From contig NW_004624734.1 in the NCBI RefSeq assembly GCF_000247695.1, positions 32,004,879 through 32,068,878 of the forward strand: DNA of 64,000 nt, in the 5' to 3' direction. The notes under the pieces are model-generated. The model had not been told where the DNA came from. It made no database searches and saw only the letters and a program-made list of their open reading frames with translations. The position numbers and the translations under genes are program-made. Every line of letters starts with the position of its first letter. Position 1 is the stretch's first letter. Of this stretch, positions 34,296-45,475 are shown in pieces. Origin of the DNA: Heterocephalus glaber (taxonomy: Eukaryota > Chordata > Mammalia > Rodentia > Bathyergidae).

Positions 34296-35380
34296 GTCTC
34301 TTTTCAGGTCTGAAGATCTGTTGATCTTTCCATCTCCAGTCCATAATGCTGCTATTAAGCAAAAGGCTGGGGACAGTTGGAGGTAGGGAAGGGTTTAGGT
34401 GACTTCTCCAAAGGCATCTTCTCCTGATCTACTCCCTCTGGGCATTTATGAGAACACGCATGGAAATACAGCTCAGTGTTGGGAAATTCAGGGTTCCCTT
34501 TTTGTCCTAAATACTTGGAGCACAGGTGGCCACAGAAGTGGCTCTACAGAGCTCGAGTTTGAAAACTGGAAGCTGGTAAGGGGCACAGAGTGGCAGCAGC
34601 TCCCAGTGTCTGCTGAGACCATCCAAACACTGCCTGTTGGGTCACTCTCAGCTGTGGGCTGTGGCCCAGGCTATGCTTGCACTTTAAGAAAAGTCTATTG
34701 TGAGAAATCCAAACTCAGAAAACCAAAATTAGGATGAAGTGGTTCACATTACAGACAAGTAGATTCTTTGCAGGAGACTTCTGATGGCGCCCATCTGTCG
34801 TGTAAGAGGCACCCTGGTGTAGGGATGCAGAGTAGCTCTGGGTGAGTCTTTTAAAAAGAAACCACTCCTCTAGGACCCCAGTGATGTGAGAACCCAGAAT
34901 TTGCTGAGATGGTTGACTGTTCCAAAATACAGAAACCTTCCCCTTGAAGAGATGTCTCAGGCTCTTCCACCCAGGAGGATTTTAATCTCTCTGGGAAGCC
35001 CCCAGCATCAGAGGTGAAAATTCCCAGTGAATCATTTGAATTCTCCCTTTCCTTCTCTTCCTTGGTACTGGGGAGGGTTTGGGGAACTAGTCCATTCCTA
35101 TCACTTCTCCCAGTTACAAAACACAAGAGTGGGCACTATAGGTCAAAAGTTCTTACAGGCCCAAAACAAAAGAATGTTCTTGGGACAATAGTTTCCCTTC
35201 AAAATTTTGATCCATGAGCAATAAAGAGCAACCTCACTTACTAAGATCAGAATGTTTAAAAGGAATGGGTGTTCTAGACACTTGGCAAAGTGACACAAGA
35301 CATGAATACTGAGATGGGTATGCAGGTGAACCTCAGCGCTGAGCTCCTCAAGTTTTACAGACCTGCATGGTGAGTGTTTT
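34296..35380. other. Intergenic sequence, nothing assigned
   Basis: Unique sequence; no gene, RNA or named repeat recognised. Confidence 0.55.
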
Positions 35381-35894
35381 AGCTATTGTTTGTGTGTGAT
35401 GAAAATGGACAAAAACAACTGTTCTGTCTCTTCCTCGTGTCCCCCGTCTTTTTCCCCACTGGCAGGGGAAAGACTATTCACCTTCCAGAGTCGCTCAAAG
35501 GAGGTGTCCACATATTCGATGAGCGTCACCCCTCTCCTGACCATGTGGTTTAGTCCCACCAGGGTCCTGAAGCAGATGAGTTCTGGGCTGTCCAATGTGG
35601 ATTTGGATGGTACTGTGTTCATCCTCAAGAGAATGGACATGTAGTTCGTCCCTGGGGGCCACAGAGCTGTTGGAAGAAATGATCAGACATATACATGGCA
35701 ACATGGACACATCTTAAGAACAGAGAGCTAAGTAAAGGGAGTAGAACAGAATAAGAACTAAAGACAGTACCTGTACATAAATGGAAAATGCATGTGTGAG
35801 AGAAATAATCATTGTTTCATAAACACATAAAAGATCCATATTACTCCATATACTAGAGCTGTTACCTATGTGAGGGCCAGGAAGAATACATAAA

Positions 35895-36418
35895 TCAAGA
35901 GAAGACCACACAAAAAATCTTGTATATGTATATCCATAGCAGAATTATTCATAACACCAAGAAAGTGGACAACACCACAAAGGTCTATCATCTGATGAAC
36001 AGATAAGTAAAATATGGCATATCCATACAACAGGGTGTTATTCAGCCATAAAAAGAAATGGAGTACTGATTCATGCTACAGTGTAGATAACTTTGGAAAA
36101 CATGGTAAGTGAAAGAAACCAGTCACTAAAGACTACATTGTGTGTTGAGTGACTCCATCTCTATAAAATGACCAGAATAGGCAAATCTATAGAAACAGAA
36201 AGTAGACTAGATTTGCCTAAGGGAGGAAGGGAGGTTTTTGGGAAGAGGAATTCAAGGGGATGGGGGGTTTGTTGGGGGTAATGAAAATATTCTAAACTTA
36301 GATTGCAGCAATGGTTGTACAACTCAGTGAATATACTAAAATCATCAAATAGTGTACTTTAGATGGGTTAATTTCATAGTATAGAAATTATATCTCAATA
36401 AAGATGTTTAAAAGAAAA
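35895..36418 (+). repeat. Old L1 3' end, sense
   Basis: L1M-like phrases in sense: 'agcagaattattcataacacc', 'ggtgttattcagccataaaa', then the 3'UTR ending 'tatatctcaataaagatg'. Confidence 0.85.
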
Positions 36419-36817
36419 ACTGAAAAGAAAGGGAGAGAATGCTCATGCGGGTTGCCCTTGGGTGCTTCCTCTTTATGCTTCTGGTTTCATACAGGAACTG
36501 GGTGAGGTTCACCCACCTTGACCCTGCCACAGGCCATTGCCCTCAAGTGGCTGCTTGCCTCTTGCCCCTCAGGGTTAGATACCCAGTGCTGGCCAAGAGG
36601 CCCCTGGAGCTGACACAAAACTGCCTCCCAGGAGGACTGGTGGGTTACCCCCACTACCGCCAGACCACATCCTCCACTGCCTGAAGGTGCTCGCTGCCAG
36701 CCTGTGGCTGAGGTTTCCTCACAGTGGAAGTTGGAAGGGAGATTCAGGACCTCTGGGATCGTGTTGCCTGACCAGAAGCTTATTATCAACAGCGTGACTG
36801 GAAAGAGACGTATACAG

Positions 36818-36895
36818 GGCTGGCAATGTGACTCAGAGGTGCAATGTTTGCCTGGCATGCTTGAGGCCCTGATTCAATCCCCAGTACCAGAAAGA
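36818..36895 (+). repeat. Older ID SINE
   Basis: CAGGGCTGGCAATGTGACTC start, TTGCCTGGCATGCTTGAGGC arm and TTCAATCCCCAGTACC end. Confidence 0.85.
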
Positions 36896-37040
36896 GACAT
36901 GTTTCCTGCCTAAATTTGCCAGTAGTAGCCATGTGGCTTTTACATAACCTCTCTGAGTCTCAGTTTCTCTCTAGGAAGTGGGCAAAAAGATGAATAAAAT
37001 GGTCCTGTGAGCCTGCTCTTGTGCCTGCGGGCCCTGATGC

Positions 37041-37076
37041 TCCCTGGTAGTCTAGTGGTTAGGATTCGGTGCTCTC
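37041..37076 (+). pseudogene. 5' half of tRNA-Glu(CTC), retropseudogene fragment
   Basis: These 36 nt match nucleotides 1-36 of mammalian tRNA-Glu(CTC), starting TCCCTGGT and ending at the CTC anticodon. I count two differences (positions 9 and 30). The match stops at once after the anticodon: the anticodon 3' arm, T arm and acceptor 3' strand are absent. There is no A tail and I see no clear target duplication. It cannot be a functional tRNA gene. The end point coincides with the anticodon loop, where stress-induced tRNA halves are cut. Confidence 0.85.
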
Positions 37077-38984
37077 TTGGGTGTAGGTGATAAAAGTCCA
37101 CCTGAAGCTGCAGCAGCCAACAAGCAAATACAGTAGCTCACTAGTCGAGTTGAGTTGTTGACATTTTCACATTATTTTCTGTGCATAGGCTCCTGCTGCA
37201 CAGCCAGGAAATCGCCATCCTGCTTGGCTCACTGACATGGGTGGGAAATGAAAGGACTCACCAAACAGATTCCGTCTCCCTTCCTGTGGAAACAGAGTGG
37301 GTACATCCCATGGCAGCTCCTACAGGATGTGACTGCAGTCACTGGGTGGAAGTGACAGAAGCCATTTTTCCATCAAGGAATCCAAGCATTCTGATGCCTG
37401 AAAGAAGTCTTGCCTCATAAGGAATGGGTGGTAGAAGTGACACACAGTGCATCCCAAACTGCATGAAAAGATGGTGATCTATTGGCCGCCAACAGAAGTG
37501 AAAAGTTCCATGACATAGTGGCCTTAAGATTTATCAGGGCAGGGCTCTATCTTTCTATGCAGGTGTCTTGGTTCTTCCATCCATGTGCGTCTACTTTGTT
37601 TCAGGCTAGTTTCCTCTCGTACCTTGCTTATGTAGCCATCACCGTCAGCCAGGACAGCACATTGCCTTGTTTGCATCTGGGGACAAGGGAGGAAAAGCTT
37701 CCTGCAGTCCCTAGAGGACAGTTTGAAGGGTAGCTCTGTCTGGACCATTATGGCCAGGATAAAGCCTACAACTCCTGAGGCCATTAGGGCATAAGGCCTG
37801 GGGCTGTGCCAGTGACCCAGCTTTGGTTAATCAGAACCCACCTGGAAGATGAAGGCTCATCTCACAATGGGCAAGAATGGATGGATGCTGAGGACAGGAA
37901 CTCAGGGCCTACCACAGTGTCATAAATATCATCAGCAAATCAAAGACCAGCCATCAACAGTCTTGGCTAAGTGCAGTCAGCTACCTTAGAGTCAATAATG
38001 GCATGAAGGCCTTGACAGGTAACCAGCACCACATCACTAGGGAGACTGAAGCCAGGGTGATGGTATCACAGCTATAAAAGGAATGCCAATGTGATCCAAA
38101 GGAGGGCTGAGGGCCCTGTAATTGTTGCTCAAACACCATTTAAAATGGGCCACTAAGCCCAGCATGGTCCCCACAGCAAGGCAGGGGTGGGCTTGTCCTG
38201 TCCACTTTCCTGGATTTGTCATTTCCCAAGAGGTGCTGTGGCTTCCCCTCTGCTCTCTCCGCTCCTGCCCAGTTCCCAGGCTGAGATGCACAAGCTGGGG
38301 CTGATAATTGTGTTAATTCAGTTTTCTCCCTGGCCCTGCCCTCCCAATAATCTGATTTCCAAGGGAGGAGGGATGGCAGGGTCCAGGCGCAGGAAGAAAT
38401 CCATTCCCTTGTGTCTGTTGGGCCTGTTAATTTGATAGAACTGCTGGTTGATCTTCCACAGACCCCCATTAGGAACAGATCTCATCTGGTTCCCACAGCC
38501 CTGATCTTGGAGAACTCTCCTGGTCTCAGCCTAGAAGGAAATTCAGCTTCCAATTCAATTTCTGCATAAGCAAGTTAAGTTTTCACTCTAACAGTAGCAA
38601 CCAGAGATTGAGTCCGTACTATGTGTGGACAAGGTGCTAGGTACTTAAACATCTGATGACTTGTTACCCTTAGTTGGTCTTTGTGCCACATTCTCCTCTT
38701 TCTGAATGGATGTGCAGTTGGGCAGGAGGACCTTGGCCAGCTCTTGTGTGATCCTCAAGAGTCCCCATGTTCCCAGGACCCTATTCGGCCCAAGTGTGAA
38801 GCAGCACTGGACTCAAGTGTCCTCTCCTACCCCAGGACTCCCAGTGTCAACAGCCTCTCGATAGTCACTGGAGCTCTCCTTCACCATCCCACCTCATTGC
38901 CATAACAGCTACAATCAAATCTAAGCTCAGACTGCCGGGCATCCGGGAGGGTACAGGGCAGAAAGAAAACACAGAGTCCTAGAG
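37077..38984. other. Intergenic sequence, mostly unique
   Basis: No SINE for almost 2 kb, which is unusual here. A segment near 38260-38420 (GCTGATAATTGTGTTAATTC core) looks unusually composed and may be conserved. No gene recognised. Confidence 0.55.
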
Positions 38985-38989
38985 AAAAG

Positions 38990-39125
38990 CAGCTGGGTGC
39001 CCTATTAGTTATGTGACCTTGGGCAAGTTACCTAAACCCTGAGCTGGGGCTTCCTCCCCTAGAAAATGGGATAGCATAATCTACCCTGCAAGGGTAGCTG
39101 TGAGAATTAAATGAAGGACTCAGAA
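38990..39125 (+). repeat. MIR relic
   Basis: Contains the MIR core pattern TATGTGACCTTGGGCAAGTT and 'gtgagaattaaatgaagga'. Well-preserved order. Confidence 0.75.
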
Positions 39126-40024
39126 CTGAGTCTCCAGTCTCACTGCTGTCGGTGAGAATCCTGAATCACCCCCTGCCCAAGTGTTTTCCCAGAGCCTAAA
39201 CCACCTCTGAGCCTGGTTATTACCCACCCACCCCGCACCCCCGACTTCCCTCACAGGAATCCCAGGTCTCAGTGCTGGGGGAGGAAGGGGCTCACCAGCT
39301 AGATTGTCACGTGCAAACTGGAGCCACCTGGTTGCTCCTCAAGGGTCCCTGTCACCAAGACACTCATGTTCTCAGCACACGGACAAGCAAATCAGTGACT
39401 GGATATATGAAGGACCATGTAAGTGACACACACCTTGTCTCAGTAGCCGTGAGGGAAGCGACTGGATACCTAGATAAGCACTGTTGTTATTGCCACCCCA
39501 GGAATGCCAAGAGTGATTCCCAGATACCACTCTGGCAGGCAGTAGACACAGCTTTCCTGGGCAGCCCACCTGCTTGCTGGAGTCAGCAGGGTGCTGAGGT
39601 TGCATCGCGCCCAACCCCGGTGGAGCCGATCTCTCGGGCTGCATCTGAGGGGCAGGCCTGGGCTCATGCCCTGCTCCTGCTGAGCCCAGGCCTAGCCAGC
39701 CCCAGGCACTGGAACCAAAAGGACACCAATGTGACCTCTCCAAGAGCTCCCAGCTCAGTTCCCCAGCTGCTGCCCTGCTTCGTTCAAAGCTGTTCACATA
39801 TTGTCCCCCTAGGGGACTTCCCTCCCCATGGGACTGGTTTGGTGAGCCCACCTCAAGCCCACGCCACTTTTCCCACCCCGACAGCCCTCTCCCTCTCCCT
39901 TAGCCTGCATGGTCTGTGGAGCACATTTCACCACATGATGTTTTACAGGGTCACTCGTTTATTTCTGTCCATCTGTATCATGAAAATTGGAGTTCCCTGA
40001 GGATAGGACCTGTATATTTTCACT

Positions 40025-40102
40025 TCTCACAGTCCCAGGCACATCGTGAGCTTTCAGTACAGAAATGCTGAATGAATGAATGAATGAATGGATAAATGAA
40101 TG
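40025..40102 (+). repeat. MIR/L2 3' end with (TGAA)n expansion
   Basis: AGTCCCAGGCACATCGTGAG followed by AATGCTGAATGAATGAATG, the common relic 3' end with slippage-expanded TGAA units. Confidence 0.7.
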
Positions 40103-40188
40103 CATTCTTTTGTGTTGTTTTCTACTTAATTTTTTATTTTAGTTTGATTTCTATCCAAGGGTCAAGTATGTTCATTAACTTCTTTATA

Positions 40189-40605
40189 CAGTTGACCCTC
40201 TGTATCTGTGGGTTCTGCATTCTTGGATTCAAGAAATCAAGGATTGAAATATTTGAAAAACATTGGGTCTGTACTAAACGCATACGAACTTCTTTATCAT
40301 TATGACCTAAAAATACAATATAGCAACTATGTACATAGCATTTATGTTGTAAGTAATTTAAAAGTGATTTAAAGGGCCGGGGATTTAGCTCAGTGGTTTC
40401 GCTGCCTGCTGCACAAGCGCAAGGACCCAAGTACAATCCCTGGTACAAAAAAAAAAAAGAATTAAAGGTGATTTAAAGTCCACAAGAAGACATCCCTAAG
40501 CTATATGCAAATTCTACATTTACATAAGGAACTTGATCATCTGCAGATTTCGGTATCTGTGAAGGATCCTGGAATAAATCTGCTGCGAATACCAAGGGAT
40601 GGCTG
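40189..40605. mobile_element. MER2 (Tigger-derived MITE) carrying an ID insertion
   Basis: Terminal inverted repeats begin CAGTTGACCCTCTGTATCTG at 40189 and end ACCAAGGGATGGCTG at 40605. A TA flanks the left end and a decayed CA the right. Internal phrases such as 'tagcatttatgttgtaagta' and 'atatgcaaattctac' match MER2. The ID occupies about 40374-40459. Confidence 0.88.
40374..40459 (+). repeat. ID SINE (TTTCGCTGCCTGCTG variant) inside MER2
   Basis: Flanked by AAGTGATTTAAAG/AGGTGATTTAAAG duplications. Belongs to the same variant as 55810-55891 and the antisense copy at 28547-28642. Confidence 0.9.
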
Positions 40606-40702
40606 CAATTTGAATTTTGAGAATCATTTTCATGTCATTTTATTAGATCATGTCAGAGAACATGCCTCATTAAATCTCTACTTTTAATTTTTGTTTTGTT
40701 TT

Positions 40703-40845
40703 GTCTTACTCAGACAGGCTCTTGTGACATAGTTCAGGCTGGCCTTGAACTCAGTATGTAGCCCAGGCTGGACTCAAATTCATGGCAATCCTCCTGCCTC
40801 AGCCTCCCAAGTGCTGGAATTACAGGTGTGCGCCACCATACCCAC
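40703..40845 (-). repeat. B1 SINE with duplicated middle, antisense
   Basis: GGCCTTGAACTCAGTATGTA and a second GACTCAAATTCATGGC block show the internal duplication typical of this genome's B1. Confidence 0.9.
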
Positions 40846-40948
40846 CTTTACTTTTGTACACATTTGAACTTTTCCAGTACAAAATGCTTTAAAATGATTA
40901 AACATGCTTAGGTCTACAGAAAACCTTTATAAAAATTTAAAAGTAGAA

Positions 40949-41065
40949 AGCTGGGCATGGTGGTACATGACTGTAACCCTAGCACTAGGCAGGTTGAAGC
41001 AGGAGGATTGCTGTAAGTTTGAGGTCGCTGCAAAGCGAGACCCTGTCTCAATCCCCACCCCCCAA
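40949..41065 (+). repeat. B1 SINE
   Basis: GCTGGGCATGGTGGTACATG start. Flanked by AAAGTAGA at about 40940 and 41071. Confidence 0.88.
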
Positions 41066-41939
41066 TGCACAAAGTAGAGAACATATTACATGAAATCCAT
41101 ATCCCTATCACCCAGCTTGCACAATGATCAGCTTAGGGTCAATATTGTTTCAATAATAATTGTTTTGAAACAAATAGGAAACAGGATTGATTTTTTGAAA
41201 ATGTCTCAGGATCACAGAGAAAAATATATTCTATTCAATAGATGAAAAATTATATGTGTGTGTGTAAATGAGTGTTTTAATTGTATTAGTAAATCCATTA
41301 TGATTCTTTTTTTCATGACTAGTACTGGCTAATTATGAAAGAGGAATACTGAAACATCCCACTTTAATTTTTATAACTTCCTCTTGCATTTTAATAGTTT
41401 TTGTCATCTATAATTAGCCTGTGTTTATTTGGTGCACAGGTTTATGGCTGCTTGTAGGCTAATATTTATTGAGCACTTAGGTTAAAAATAGTCCAGAGAG
41501 AGAGGAGAGACCCATTCCATTCTCAGGGCAGCTGATGAAAGGCCCCCTCCCACTTCCATCGAGATGAGAACAATATAACACGAATGAAACGGTCTCAGGA
41601 AAAGACCAGCCTTTGAAAATGAGGGTGGAGAATGGAAATGCTATGTCAGCCCTCCCAGGAGAGAATTAAATCCCAAAGCGCTTCATCCGGGTCCTATCAC
41701 GGAGGACCATTAATGGAAGCTACAGTCACCTGGGGAGGTTCCCGCAGCTTTCAGGACCTGCAGAGCTGCCCCTGCACATGTGGTTCTCGGGACACTGTGG
41801 GATGGGAGAGAGGGGGAGACTTGGGTGGAAGAGGGCGCTAGGCCCACTGGCTCTGGGCCTCTTACTCAAATGCTTATCCCTAGTGGTGTTAGGTAACTAC
41901 TTGAGGATTAAGGGATTAAGGGAGATGCTTTTTGGAAAA

Positions 41940-41942
<3 letters not shown>
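41066..41942. other. Intergenic sequence, AT-rich part possibly conserved
   Basis: The stretch 41250-41490 is AT-rich and repeat-free with several TAAT-type homeodomain cores. Nothing coding recognised. Confidence 0.45.

Positions 41943-41992
<50 letters not shown>
41943..41992. repeat. (TC)n microsatellite
   Basis: About 24 TC units, one interruption near the right end. Confidence 0.98.
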
Positions 41993-41998
<6 letters not shown>

Positions 41999-42062
41999 TA
42001 ACTTCCTTTAAAACTTCCTTTTTTCTCTTTGAATTTGGAAGAATTTTTAAAAATTGAGGTAT

Positions 42063-42260
42063 GACCAGGCACAGCACACATCTGTAATCACAGCTACTCA
42101 GGAGGCTGAGGCAGAAAGATTGTAAATTCAAGGCAGTGTAAACTACATAGTGAAATCCTGTCTCAAAATAAAATTTTAAAGGGGCTGGGGATATAACTGA
42201 GTGGTAGAATGCTCCTGAGTTTGATTTCTTGTACTGAAAACAGAAACAGAAACAAAAACA
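42063..42260 (+). repeat. B1 and old ID
   Basis: B1 42063-42178 and older ID 42181-42260 with TATAACTGAGTGG in place of the A box and a CAGAAACAGAAAC tail. Confidence 0.8.
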
Positions 42261-43190
42261 AAATTGAGGAATAACTGGTGTACAAGCACACTAATCTTCA
42301 GTGATGTATTTCTGTGACAATTACGATTTCAATTTATGATTTCACATCTTCACTCACCTGTGTAAATCGAACCCAAATCGAGACACAGAGCATTCCTGCA
42401 CCCAGGGCACTCCTGTGTCCTTTTCTGTCCTACCCTCTACCTCCAGGCCACCAGGAACTTCTGCTTCCTTCTGTTCAGACTTACTTCGCCTGTTGCCTAA
42501 CTTTATATAGGTATGGAAAGCCTCCTGGGGTCTCGGCTGACTTTCCTCATCTCTACACTGGGCAACCCAGGAGGACAGCTGTGCAGACAGCTGGCTTGAT
42601 AAAGACACTGTGAGCTGGGACTCTCCGTTAGGACGGTGGGAGGGTGCTGTGGCCACTGATGAATCGCACCAAGCCCTGCCCTTGAGCCTGGGCCACTAGG
42701 CCTCCCTCCTGCACCTGCCGACCACCACACACAGAGGCTCAGGAGGAGAGCGAGGGGACTGCAGGACAGCCCTTGGCTGCCGGGAAGTCCAAGTCTGTGG
42801 AACGGAAGTCCAGGACCCTGGGTTTCAGTCCTTCTCCACTAGTTGTGATACCTCCCTTCACACCTTTGGTTTCTTCATCTATAGAATGGCATTGTAACAA
42901 TGCCTTCCTCACAAGATAGTGCATACAAAAGTGCTTTATAAGACAGAAAGCACCACAAAAGCAGGAGTCATTGCCATTGGTATCATAGTTCCCCACATGC
43001 CATAAAGGATGTGAGCCCCAGGGACTGCCAGCCAGCCTAAGAGGTTACAGGGGTCTTTCTGGGTACAAATCCTATGGCCCCCTGCTTCCTTTACAAGGCA
43101 GGAAACTGGAGTCTGATAACCCTGGAAGGCTTTGATCTAGCCTCTTCACCAGTTTCATTACAAATATTATTTATTTGGGGTTTATTGTGT
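42261..43190. other. Intergenic sequence with MIR-like relic
   Basis: The part 42800-42960 resembles a sense MIR ('tttggtttcttcatctatagaatggc'). The rest (42261-42800, 42960-43190) is unassigned. Confidence 0.5.
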
Positions 43191-43400
43191 GCCTAGTAAA
43201 GTGCTAAGAATTGTCTGTGCATGCTCCCATTTATTTCTCTTAGCAAAACTTTGCATCATTGCTGTTATTGTTCATTTGTACAGATGAGAAAACTGAGGCT
43301 CCAGGGGTTTTAGGTAATGCACCCAAAGTTATACAGCAAGTAAGAGAGGTGGAATTGGAACCGAGGCTTGAGACTGTAGAATGTACACTTTTAACTTGCC
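43190..43400 (+). repeat. MIR-like relic
   Basis: CAGATGAGAAAACTGAGGCT followed by 'cccaaagttatacagcaag' and 'ggaattggaaccgag' is the classic MIR central phrase. Confidence 0.6.
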
Positions 43401-43705
43401 TGAGAGCCCTTGAACCTTTGGGACCCTTGGATTCTCATCATGAAGGAAAGGTAACATATGAGAAAGGTTTGGCATATACTTGGTACATGGCCCATAAATG
43501 TTAATTTCCTTCCACTTTATATGTACATTGAGTAAATTTGTAGGGATATGTATTTACCTTACCACTAAGGGGCTGTGTTGTTTTACATGACCAAACCTTT
43601 ACCTCCTTGCCAACACGTGTTAATTTTAGCCATTCTAGTGGATGGATGTGGTGTCTCCTTGTGGTTATAATTTCCATTTCCCTGGTGGCTAATGATACTG
43701 AGTAT

Positions 43706-43952
43706 CTTTTTTTTTTTTAGACAGGGTCTTGCTATGTAGTTTATGCTGGCCTTGAACTCACTATGTAGTCCAGGTTGGCCTCTAATTTGTGGCGATACTC
43801 CTGCCTCAGTCTCCCAAATGCTGGCATTACAGGTGTACACCATCATGCCAGGCCAAGTCTTTCAAGTTTTTTTTTCCCCCTGTACCAGGGATCAAACTCA
43901 GGACTTTCAGATTGCCAGGCAGGCGCAGCGACACTGAGCCACATCCCCGGCA
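43706..43952 (-). repeat. B1 and ID SINEs, antisense
   Basis: B1 43706-43853 with duplicated middle, ID 43868-43952 with CCTGTACCAGGGATCAAACT end. Confidence 0.9.
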
Positions 43953-44050
43953 TGAGCATTTTTTTATGTGCTTATTCTGCATGGATCTTCTCAGTGATAC
44001 ATCTGTTCAAACCTTTATCCATTTAAAAAGGTCAAATTCTTTGCCTTATT

Positions 44051-44140
44051 ATTATTTTTTTTTTTCTGGTACCGGGAATCAAACTTAGGACCTTGTGCTT
44101 GCCAGGCAGACATGGTGCTGCTGAGCTACATCCCCAGTCT
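44051..44140 (-). repeat. ID SINE, antisense
   Basis: Flanked by TTGCCTTATT at 44041 and about 44140. Confidence 0.92.
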
Positions 44141-44174
44141 TGCCTTATTTTTAAACTATAGGAGTACTTTATAT

Positions 44175-44246
44175 GGGCCAGGGATTTAGTTCAGTGGTGC
44201 TGCGGCCTGTCTTGCTACCTGGTACCAAAAAAAAAAAAAAACCCAA
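44175..44246 (+). repeat. ID SINE with internal deletion of the B box
   Basis: Start and A-box region present, then CTTGCTACCTGGTACC, so the B box is missing; A tail to 44243. Flanked by TACTTTATAT on both sides, proving this copy inserted as a unit. Confidence 0.9.
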
Positions 44247-44325
44247 AAAGAATACTTTATATCTTTTGAGTGTAAATTCTTTTTTCAGATGTATGCATTA
44301 CAAATATTTTCACCCAGTCTGTGGC

Positions 44326-44475
44326 CTACCTTTTTTTTTTTTTCTTTTGAGACAGGGTCTTGCTATGTAGTTCAGGCTGGCCTTGAACTCATGTGTAGCC
44401 CAGGCTGGTCTCGAACTCACAGCGATCCTCCTGCCTCAGCTTGCTGAGTGCTGGGATTACAGGCATGTACCTTAC
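44326..44475 (-). repeat. B1 SINE, antisense
   Basis: TTTTGAGACAGGGTCTTGC start, duplicated middle and CTGAGTGCTGGGATTACAGG end. Confidence 0.92.
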
Positions 44476-45193
44476 CTTTTCATTTTCTTAAGTCTGTTTC
44501 AAAAAATAAAATATTTATATTTCGATGAAGTGTACTTTATCAATTTTTTCCATTTATAATCTACACTTTTTGTGTCCTAAGACATCTACCAAACAACCAT
44601 TTTCTCCATTGTTTTATTCCAGAAGCTTTAGAATTTCAGATTTTTACCTTTAGGACTGTAATTAATTTTGAGTTAATTTCTATAAAAGATGCAAGGTAAA
44701 AGTTGAAGTTTCTTCCCCCGCCCCGCCCAATATGAATACCGAGTTGCTCCAGCACCATGTCTGGAAAACATTGTTTCTGCATTAAATGACATTGGCTTTT
44801 GTTAAGAAGTTGACTGTGTATATATTGGTCTATGTCTGGACTCTCTATTATATCCTGGGATCTGTCTTTACGCCATCACCCTTGTCTTACTTATATAGCT
44901 TTGTAAGAGGTCTTGAGATCAGATCATGTAAGTTCTCCAACTTTGTTCTTCTTTTACGAAATTGCTTTGTTTATTCTAGATCATTTCTAGTTCCCATATA
45001 TTTTGGGTCAGATTGTCAACTTCTATAAAATAATTTTTTTCAAAGCCAATTGGCATTTTTATTGGGATTTCCTTTTACAAATACCTTAATTTAAGATGAA
45101 TTGACATGTTAACAATACTGAGTCTTTCAATTCATAAGCATGGTATATTTCTCCACTTAATTCTTAAAATTTCCATAGCAACATGTACTTTCT

Positions 45194-45226
45194 CACTTGA
45201 TCTTAGCCAAATGGCTAAGAAGCAGT
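45194..45226 (-). pseudogene. U2 snRNA 5' fragment (nt 1-33), tailless retropseudogene
   Basis: On the minus strand these 33 nt align without gaps to nucleotides 1-33 of mammalian U2 snRNA, with five mismatches; the last stretch TTTGGCTAAGATCAAGTG is exact. The insert is bounded exactly by a perfect 14-bp direct repeat AACATGTACTTTCT at 45180-45193 and 45227-45240. There is no A tail. The host is an old antisense L1. It is far too short to be a functional U2 gene. Confidence 0.92.
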
Positions 45227-45392
45227 AACATGTACTTTCTCTGTACAAGAGTTCCTCACATATATTTTGTTAAGTTTATCCCTAAGAAATAAAACTTCTT
45301 GACTTTATTATAAATGGTATGTTTGTATTTTTATCAAATTATTCATTGCTAGTATACTGAAAAGCAGTGGATTTTTAAAAATTTATTATTAT

Positions 45393-45475
45393 TATTTTTT
45401 TTGGTACCGGGGATCGAACGAGGACCTTGAACTTGCCAGGTAGGCATGGTGCCACTGAGGTACATTCCCAGCCCA
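45393..45475 (-). repeat. ID SINE, antisense
   Basis: GGTACCGGGGATCGAACGAG end with slight B-box damage; the arm reads TTGAACTTGCCAGGTAGGCA. Confidence 0.9.

Noticed and set aside
39272..40000. 242-codon open frame in intergenic DNA
   Set aside because: The protein is low in recognisable structure, and overlapping open frames occur on the other strand as expected for GC-rich DNA. I found no family signature.
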